Below are positions 59,119 to 64,000 of a DNA stretch of 64,000 bases, one piece after another. Position 1 is the first letter of the stretch; every line of letters begins with the position of its first letter. The translations under genes and the position numbers were made by a program. A model generated the notes under the pieces. That model saw only the letters and a list, made by a program, of their open reading frames with translations, had not been told where the DNA came from and searched no databases. The DNA is taken from positions 1 through 64,000 of the forward strand of contig JBHHYH010000002.1 of the NCBI GenBank assembly GCA_046757465.1. Reading direction: 5' to 3'. This DNA is from Scalindua_A sp046757465. GTDB lineage: Bacteria; Planctomycetota; Brocadiia; Brocadiales; Scalinduaceae.

Positions 59119-60351
59119 ATGAAAATAATTCATTTCAAAGAACTCTTGCAGTCCATCTTTAGACATGGAATGCCCAATACAGATAAGAACCGTTCACTGG
59201 TTGTTACAAGCAATGTTTTTCTTCATCTTCATCCGGTAAAGGTCAGGAAACATGGTATAAAATTCTGGTATACCATGGGACTCGGAGGAACATCATTTCT
59301 TTTATTTATCATACTCGCTATTACTGGAGCGCTACTCATGCTGTATTATACTCCAGTTCCATCTGAAGCCTATAGAAGTATGAAGGATATAACATTTGCG
59401 GTTTCTTTTGGCGAATTCCAGAGGAATCTTCACCGTTGGGCGGCTCATGGTATGGTTATTACAGTTTTTCTGCATGTCTGTAGGGTCTTTTATACAGCAG
59501 CATATAAACCACCAAGGGAATTTAATTGGGTAATCGGGGTATTTCTGTTACTCCTGACACTTGGATTAAGTTTTACCGGATATTTGTTGCCATGGGATCA
59601 ATTGTCTTTTTGGGCTATAACTGTGGGGGCAAACATTGCTGGCTATGCACCTTTTATAGGTGAAAAGGCAAAGTTTCTTTTATTAGGAGGAAATATTGTT
59701 GGAGGAGGAACACTTTTACGATTTTATGTACTTCACTGTTTTGCACTACCACTCCTAATTAGTATCTTTATGGCTATTCATTTTTGGCGTGTTAGAAAAG
59801 ATGGTGGAATATCAGGACCACCAGTAGAGGTTAACGAAGTAGAAACAGAACAGAAATCTGAAAGCCATGCATCAGAAAAAACTTATGGTCTAATGGCATT
59901 GGTAGAAGGTGAGTCTTTAATGGTTGAAAAACAACCAGAAGATACAGTCTTTACGTGGCCTCATTTAGTACTTCGTGAGTTACTCTGGGCAATGTTTGTA
60001 ATTAATATATTGGTATTGATATCATTGTATTTCAGTGCGCCATTGGAAGATATAGCAAATCCCTATAAAACTCCAAACCCTGCAAAGGCGCCATGGTATT
60101 TTTTAGGCTTACAGGAATTAGTTCATTACTCTGCATTCATGGGAGGTATTGTAGCTCCGACCTTAGCTATTATTGCCCTGATAATACTACCTTATATTGA
60201 TAGAAGACCAGTAGGTGAAGGTGTCTGGTTTTCACGTGAAAGGAAATGGGTTCAGATAGTCTTTACGATATGTGTTGTTACCATAACCGTACTTACAATT
60301 ATAGGTGTATTCTTTAGGGGCGCTAACTGGTCTTTTGTCGTTCCGTGGTAA
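59119..60351 (+). CDS. Cytochrome b (b6 and subunit IV fused)
   Basis: A 410-residue quinol-oxidising cytochrome b. The N-terminal four-helix part has heme-ligand histidines in H-R-W-A-A-H-G and F-L-H-V-C-R (about 106-125) and in V-L-H-C-F-A and M-A-I-H-F-W-R (about 203-221). A soluble linker (about 225-285) follows, then a subunit IV-like part with P-W-Y-F-L-G-L-Q-E-L (about 333-342), the quinol-site P-x-W-Y region. The G-Y-L-L-P-W-D-Q-L-S-F-W-A (about 154-166) is typical. GGGAGGG ribosome site. Works with the Rieske protein and the multiheme cytochromes downstream. Confidence 0.95.
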   Translation: MKIIHFKELLQSIFRHGMPNTDKNRSLVVTSNVFLHLHPVKVRKHGIKFWYTMGLGGTSFLLFIILAITGALLMLYYTPVPSEAYRSMKDITFAVSFGEFQRNLHRWAAHGMVITVFLHVCRVFYTAAYKPPREFNWVIGVFLLLLTLGLSFTGYLLPWDQLSFWAITVGANIAGYAPFIGEKAKFLLLGGNIVGGGTLLRFYVLHCFALPLLISIFMAIHFWRVRKDGGISGPPVEVNEVETEQKSESHASEKTYGLMALVEGESLMVEKQPEDTVFTWPHLVLRELLWAMFVINILVLISLYFSAPLEDIANPYKTPNPAKAPWYFLGLQELVHYSAFMGGIVAPTLAIIALIILPYIDRRPVGEGVWFSRERKWVQIVFTICVVTITVLTIIGVFFRGANWSFVVPW

Positions 60352-60384
60352 TGTGTAAGTATCTTGTGAAATAAAAACCAATGT

Positions 60385-60560
60385 AAAAAACAAATCCCCC
60401 TCCCTGCCAGACCCGTCCCGCCTGTACCAGAACGGGCAAGCGAACGGCACCCGCCAGAACGACGTTGTCGGGCTGGTTGCCGGGCGGGCAAATGGCAGGC
60501 GGCTTTCCCCCTTTTCTAAAGGGGGATTTAGGGGGATTCGGCCCTTTTGCTAAAGAGTGA
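60385..60560. repeat. Composite GC-rich repeat after cytochrome b
   Basis: CCTGCCAGACCCGTCCCGCC and inverted GGGCGGG/GGCAGG arms, then CCCCCTTTTCTAAAGGGGGA (about 60507-60526). Mosaic of the two palindromic repeat families. Confidence 0.7.
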
Positions 60561-60624
60561 GATGGGAAGCTATTGCTTTTAGCAGTTTTAAATATTTTAT
60601 TTTGCGCAGCAAACGCTCATGACC

Positions 60625-60880
60625 ATTTAGGTCACCACTAATAATGAAAATTGGATTCCCTGCCCGACAAACAGACTGGGTCATAATAAAGGAAATGCCT
60701 ATTTTGTCATTCTGAACTTGATTCAGAATCTAATGATTTCAATAGGTTAGCAACCTTAGAGATCCCGAAACAAGTTCGGGATGACATTATGACCCAGTCT
60801 GAAATGGCAGGTAGGCTTGTGTGCAAGGTTACTTCCCTGTCGGGAAGATTCCAGAATCTATTTTCTAGTTAAAACCAAGA
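60625..60880. repeat. Composite repeat split by a MITE
   Basis: The left part (60625-60671) ends CTGCCCGACAAA and the right part (60802 on) continues AAATGGCAGG. Together they rebuild the continuous CTGCCCGACAAATGGCAGG found at about 46357-46375. The left part is the inverted counterpart of 59050-59092. Confidence 0.75.
60672..60801. mobile_element. MITE-like element, copy 4 (130 bp)
   Basis: Perfect termini CAGACTGGGTCATAAT and ATTATGACCCAGTCTG. AAA at 60669-60671 and 60802-60804 is the 3-bp target duplication; removing the element and one AAA restores the empty site seen at 46357-46375. Inner palindrome as in the copy at 31805. Confidence 0.9.
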
Positions 60881-60910
60881 AGTTAGCGACTGAAAGGAGC
60901 TAAGTTCCAT

Positions 60911-62926
60911 ATGGATAGGAACTTAAGATGGATGTTTGCAGTATTGGGTATATTTTCTATAGGAACATTTTATCTTGTCTTGAGGAGCGAATACACACAG
61001 GAGTGGGAAAAATATCAGAGAGAATTTGAATTTGCTTCACAGGGTATAATTGGGGGTATTGCTAAATCAAAGCCAAAGGAAATTAAACAAATAGTACTGG
61101 ACAAATTTAAAAGGATTGATAGGTGTATGACTTGTCACTTAGGCATAAATAATGTCAAGTTTGAATGTTCTGAACAACCCTTTAAATCTCATTCGGGGCA
61201 ATATCTGGTCTGGCACCCTATAGAAAAGTATGGCTGCACTATCTGTCATGAGGGACAGGGATTAGCAACAAATTATGAGGATGCTGCGCATAACCAAATA
61301 CCTCATTGGGTAAATACTATGATTCCAGCCGGGCTAACTCAGATTTCATGTGGTAAATGCCATCTTGATAAAACCGTTCCTTATGCATCCTTGCTTTCAG
61401 ATGGTAGAAAAGCGCTTGAGAGATACGGTTGTTATGGATGCCACGAAGTACAACGGTATAGTGAAAAACTTAAACCGGCTCTTTCTCTTGACAGATTAGG
61501 GGATAAAGTTGAGAGAAAATGGCTTGTAAAATGGCTCAAAAATCCTGGAGATTATTTGGAGAAGGCAAAGATGCCAAGGTTTAGCCTTTCTCAGGATGAA
61601 ATAGTTGCGCTAACTGAATTCTTGTTAAGTTCTAGAGATAAAGGTGGTTTAAACATAGTTGAGGGTGAAGGAGATTATGATAGAGGAAGAGGGTTATTCA
61701 GGCAATCACGTTGTATAAGTTGCCACAGTATTAACGGAAAAGGCGGCGCGTTAGCCCCTGAACTTGGAAATATTGCAAGCAAGGTGAAAAAAGAGTGGTT
61801 ATTACTTTACTTGAAAGACGTCCGTCATTACCAGCCGAGGATAAAGATGTTACAGTATAACTTTACAGAGCAGGAGATTCTGGATATTACAGAGTATATG
61901 ATGGGGGAATTCTATTCTGAAGATGACGCGACTGAAGATGAGGACGCAGTCGGAGAAGAAGAGGAAGATGTTGAGGGTGAACCAATTGAGACAAATGTAT
62001 CAGAGAGCGCTTTGAAGGAATTAATAAGAAATGGCAAAGAAATCTTTATTAAATACGGTTGTTTTGGTTGTCATGATAGAACTGGTGTTGAAATGCAGGC
62101 AAAGGTTGGTCCTGAGCTGAAAGCAATTGGTTCGAAAGCTAAAGAGCAACTTGAATTTGGAAATGTAGAGGATGTCAAAAGGTCTATTGAGAATTACATA
62201 TTTTTGAAAATCAAAGATACACGTCTCTTTGATGATAACGCAAAGATGCCTCAATTTAATCTTTCAGATGAAGATTTGATTAACCTGACATTTGCGCTTT
62301 TGAGTTATACCAAAGAAGAGATTCCCCTTAACTATAGAGTGACTGCAAAAAGAAAGACAAAATTCAACCCTCAAGGCCAATTTGGATTACTATTTAGAAA
62401 GTACAGATGTTACAGTTGTCATGAGGTGTTTGGTTCTGGAGGAGAATTATCTACTGCACCTCTTGATATGACTGGAAGCCAGCTTAAGAAGGAATGGTTG
62501 CTTGAATATTTAAAGAAACCATACGCCGTAAGACCAAATGTAATCCCAAGGATGCCACGTTTTCGAATGACAAATGATGAGGCAATGTACATGACTGATT
62601 ATATAAGCGCTGTTTTTGTTGATGATAGTATTCCCGATGACTTTGAAAGACACTTTCTACCGGATGATATTGATAAGGGTAAAAATCTATTTGAGGAAAA
62701 AGGATGCATATCATGTCACATCCTTGGTAAGGGTGGAGGTTACGTTGGTCCTCAACTTAATGCCGTTGGAGATCGCCTGAAATCAGGCTGGATATTTAAA
62801 TGGCTTCTAAATCCACAGCTGTACAAACCTGATACGATAGAACCTAATCACGGATTTTCTGAAGATGAGGCGAGGGCATTGTCTGCTTATCTATCCAGTA
62901 TGAAGCAAGTAGATAAATCCCCCTAA
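60911..62926 (+). CDS. Membrane-anchored octaheme cytochrome c
   Basis: A 671-residue protein with an N-terminal membrane anchor (about 8-24) and eight CxxCH sites: C-M-T-C-H, C-T-I-C-H, C-G-K-C-H, C-Y-G-C-H, C-I-S-C-H, C-F-G-C-H, C-Y-S-C-H and C-I-S-C-H. The last five modules look like repeated class I cytochrome c domains, each with a following M-P-x-F or Met-containing strand, so this is a string of small cytochromes and not an HAO fold. An acidic linker (about 335-360) splits it. It probably takes electrons from the Rieske/cytochrome b core. The stop codon lies in a palindromic repeat. GGAG ribosome site. Confidence 0.92.
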   Translation: MDRNLRWMFAVLGIFSIGTFYLVLRSEYTQEWEKYQREFEFASQGIIGGIAKSKPKEIKQIVLDKFKRIDRCMTCHLGINNVKFECSEQPFKSHSGQYLVWHPIEKYGCTICHEGQGLATNYEDAAHNQIPHWVNTMIPAGLTQISCGKCHLDKTVPYASLLSDGRKALERYGCYGCHEVQRYSEKLKPALSLDRLGDKVERKWLVKWLKNPGDYLEKAKMPRFSLSQDEIVALTEFLLSSRDKGGLNIVEGEGDYDRGRGLFRQSRCISCHSINGKGGALAPELGNIASKVKKEWLLLYLKDVRHYQPRIKMLQYNFTEQEILDITEYMMGEFYSEDDATEDEDAVGEEEEDVEGEPIETNVSESALKELIRNGKEIFIKYGCFGCHDRTGVEMQAKVGPELKAIGSKAKEQLEFGNVEDVKRSIENYIFLKIKDTRLFDDNAKMPQFNLSDEDLINLTFALLSYTKEEIPLNYRVTAKRKTKFNPQGQFGLLFRKYRCYSCHEVFGSGGELSTAPLDMTGSQLKKEWLLEYLKKPYAVRPNVIPRMPRFRMTNDEAMYMTDYISAVFVDDSIPDDFERHFLPDDIDKGKNLFEEKGCISCHILGKGGGYVGPQLNAVGDRLKSGWIFKWLLNPQLYKPDTIEPNHGFSEDEARALSAYLSSMKQVDKSP

Positions 62927-62990
62927 ATCCCCCTTTAGAAAAGGGGGAAAGAGAGGGGGATTTCTAAAGGGGGACTAAGGGGGATTTATT
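62923..62990. repeat. CCCCC/GGGGG palindromic repeat over a gene end
   Basis: CCCCCTAAATCCCCCTTTAG pairs with AAAGGGGGAC ... AAGGGGGATTT. It provides the last codons and the stop of the octaheme gene and may terminate transcription. Confidence 0.75.
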
Positions 62991-63178
62991 TAATTCATTT
63001 AACATATGTGAGTATTTTGGTGGCATGTATTTACCCTGTAGAATAAGTCTTTCATTCATACAATAGAATAACTAAGTTATGTTTCAGTGGTTAAACCCGT
63101 TGAGTAATTACACACTTTCTATTCAACAGGTCAGGCTTGTTTGACCGTGCTTGTGTTTAAGAAAAGTAATTAGAAAAT

Positions 63179-63607
63179 ATGAAGAATAAGATAACTTTAT
63201 TTTTGGGGTTATGTGTATTCATTTCTCTAATTTCTACTAGTTGTAATAGGAAAGAGACCGCCCAGTTGGAATTAGAAAATCCATTTATTGAAGCTGTTGA
63301 AAGAATTGATGGTGGACTTAACACCATGCAGGTTAAGGGTAAAAAATTATATAAGCAATACTGCAGTATATGTCATGGAGAAGGAGGGAAAGGTGACGGA
63401 TTTAACGCATTCAACTTAAATCCAAGACCAGCAGACCTAACCAAGGTTTGTAAAGTGAGGGAAGACAAATATATCATCAAGGTTGTAACAGATGGAACAA
63501 AAGCTGTGGGAAAATCCTCTTTCTGCCCTCCTTATGGTAAGACAATTCAAAGTGAAGGCATCAATGCAATTATTTCATATTTGAAAACTTTAGTGATAGA
63601 AAACTGA
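63179..63607 (+). CDS. Monoheme cytochrome c lipoprotein
   Basis: A 142-residue class I cytochrome c with a lipoprotein signal (S-T-S-C, Cys near residue 22). The heme site is Y-C-S-I-C-H-G-E-G-G-K-G-D-G (about 64-77), followed by N-P-R-P-A-D-L and a terminal I-S-Y-L-K helix. The axial Met is not obvious; candidates are few. It could shuttle electrons between the bc-type complex and other redox partners. Confidence 0.88.
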   Translation: MKNKITLFLGLCVFISLISTSCNRKETAQLELENPFIEAVERIDGGLNTMQVKGKKLYKQYCSICHGEGGKGDGFNAFNLNPRPADLTKVCKVREDKYIIKVVTDGTKAVGKSSFCPPYGKTIQSEGINAIISYLKTLVIEN

Positions 63608-63725
63608 TAAAACTGTAGATTGTTTTATGCATTATATGTAGTGTTAATATTTCAAAGATTCAAAAGTTCCTGTGCGACATGAAAGACCTATCTTTTGAAA
63701 TTTATCAAAGTAAAATCTTTTTTCA

Positions 63726-64000
63726 ATGAAAGTATTTTTCATAATATTGGATTACATGGTTGCAATACTAATGGGAGTAGGGACCTTGTTTCTTGTCTCT
63801 CTGGTCGTTGGCAAGGGTTGGAACATGTTCTTCACAATGATAGTGGGGATGGTTCTAGGTATGGTGGTACTTGCTGTAACTGTGCTGGTTTTCAGTCCTA
63901 TATGTAGTTTGTTCCAACTTTTTCCTTCGGGGATGATTATAACTATGTTAACTGGTATGGCAGCGGGAATGATATTCGCTGCTAAGGAAATGGACTTTAT
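63726..64000 (+). CDS. Membrane protein, truncated by the window end
   Basis: The frame beginning ATG 63726 (M-K-V-F-F-I-I-L-D-Y-M-V-A-I-L-M-G-V-G) stays open to the last base, giving 91 residues with three hydrophobic segments (about 3-28, 34-58, 66-86) rich in Gly and Met. The 70-residue frame at 63695-63907 overlaps it in another phase and is less plausible. It follows the monoheme cytochrome by 120 bp and may be part of the respiratory cluster. Family not recognised. Confidence 0.6.
   Translation, partial: MKVFFIILDYMVAILMGVGTLFLVSLVVGKGWNMFFTMIVGMVLGMVVLAVTVLVFSPICSLFQLFPSGMIITMLTGMAAGMIFAAKEMDF

Noticed and set aside
63695..63907. 70-codon frame near the right end
   Set aside because: The overlapping frame from 63726 encodes regular membrane helices and runs to the window end; the two cannot both be real.
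1..64000. tRNA or rRNA genes
   Set aside because: I found no stretch with a convincing T-loop and acceptor pairing or rRNA-like conserved sequence.

Overview
The window most resembles the genome of a low-GC planctomycete of the order Brocadiales (anammox lineage). I infer this from an octaheme cytochrome of the hydroxylamine oxidoreductase type, a Rieske/cytochrome b cluster that includes an NAD(P)/FAD oxidoreductase gene and large multiheme cytochromes, a short PheT, a GldA/F/G-like ABC cluster with DUF4340 and MoxR, and an FHA-domain serine protease. No hydrazine synthase, rRNA or tRNA gene lies in the window, so the assignment is an inference.

Layout. (1) 1-4044: tail of an integron cassette array. 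Five attC-like recombination sites delimit four cassettes on the + strand: a double zinc-knuckle micro-protein, a HigBA-type toxin-antitoxin pair, a 2-haloacid dehalogenase-like HAD enzyme and a restriction-modification pair. The integrase is not in the window and would lie to the left. (2) 4.1-20.5 kb: housekeeping and envelope genes: PaREP1-like protein, RNase R, YlbF-like protein, HD/OB nuclease, nucleotide-sugar dehydrogenase, DUF123 GIY-YIG protein, cNMP-binding protein, nitroreductase, RNA polymerase omega, then ABC ATPase / permease / GldG-like / DUF4340 / MoxR. (3) 20.7-27.1 kb: the conserved thrS-infC-rpmI-rplT-pheS-pheT translation cluster; infC appears to start at an AUC codon. (4) 27.3-42.8 kb: FapA-like protein, GreA, YjbQ-type protein, a lipoprotein with an alpha/beta-hydrolase elbow, a lectin-thioredoxin fusion, a truncated methyltransferase, a very large cNMP-GAF-AAA+-polyferredoxin membrane protein, an FHA-serine protease operon, an HU/IHF protein and HolA. 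(5) 43-45.7 kb: octaheme HAO-like cytochrome and a Tat-exported DUF362 protein. (6) 46.6-55.3 kb: copper/silver handling: CusB-like adaptor, CusA-like pump, HMA protein and YHS protein. (7) 55.7-64 kb: respiratory cluster: cupredoxin, GltD-like NAD(P)/FAD/4Fe-4S oxidoreductase, Rieske protein, fused cytochrome b, octaheme cytochrome c, monoheme cytochrome c and a membrane protein cut off by the window end.

Intergenic space is packed with palindromic repeats. The clearest family is a MITE-like element of 130-206 bp with GAGGCTGTGTCA / CAGACTGTGTCA termini, present four times. Three copies have 3-bp target duplications, and at least two sit inside older repeats whose uninterrupted form can be seen elsewhere in the window. 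Related palindromes also appear in frame inside four protein-coding genes (pheS, a lipoprotein, the signal peptide of a YHS protein and the tail of CusB), which resembles the palindromic protein-coding elements described in Rickettsia.

The most unusual gene is the 1059-residue protein at 33382-36561. It joins a cyclic-nucleotide domain, a GAF domain and a degenerate sigma54-type AAA+ domain, with no GAFTGA loop and an altered Walker B, to a NosR/NapH-type membrane polyferredoxin.
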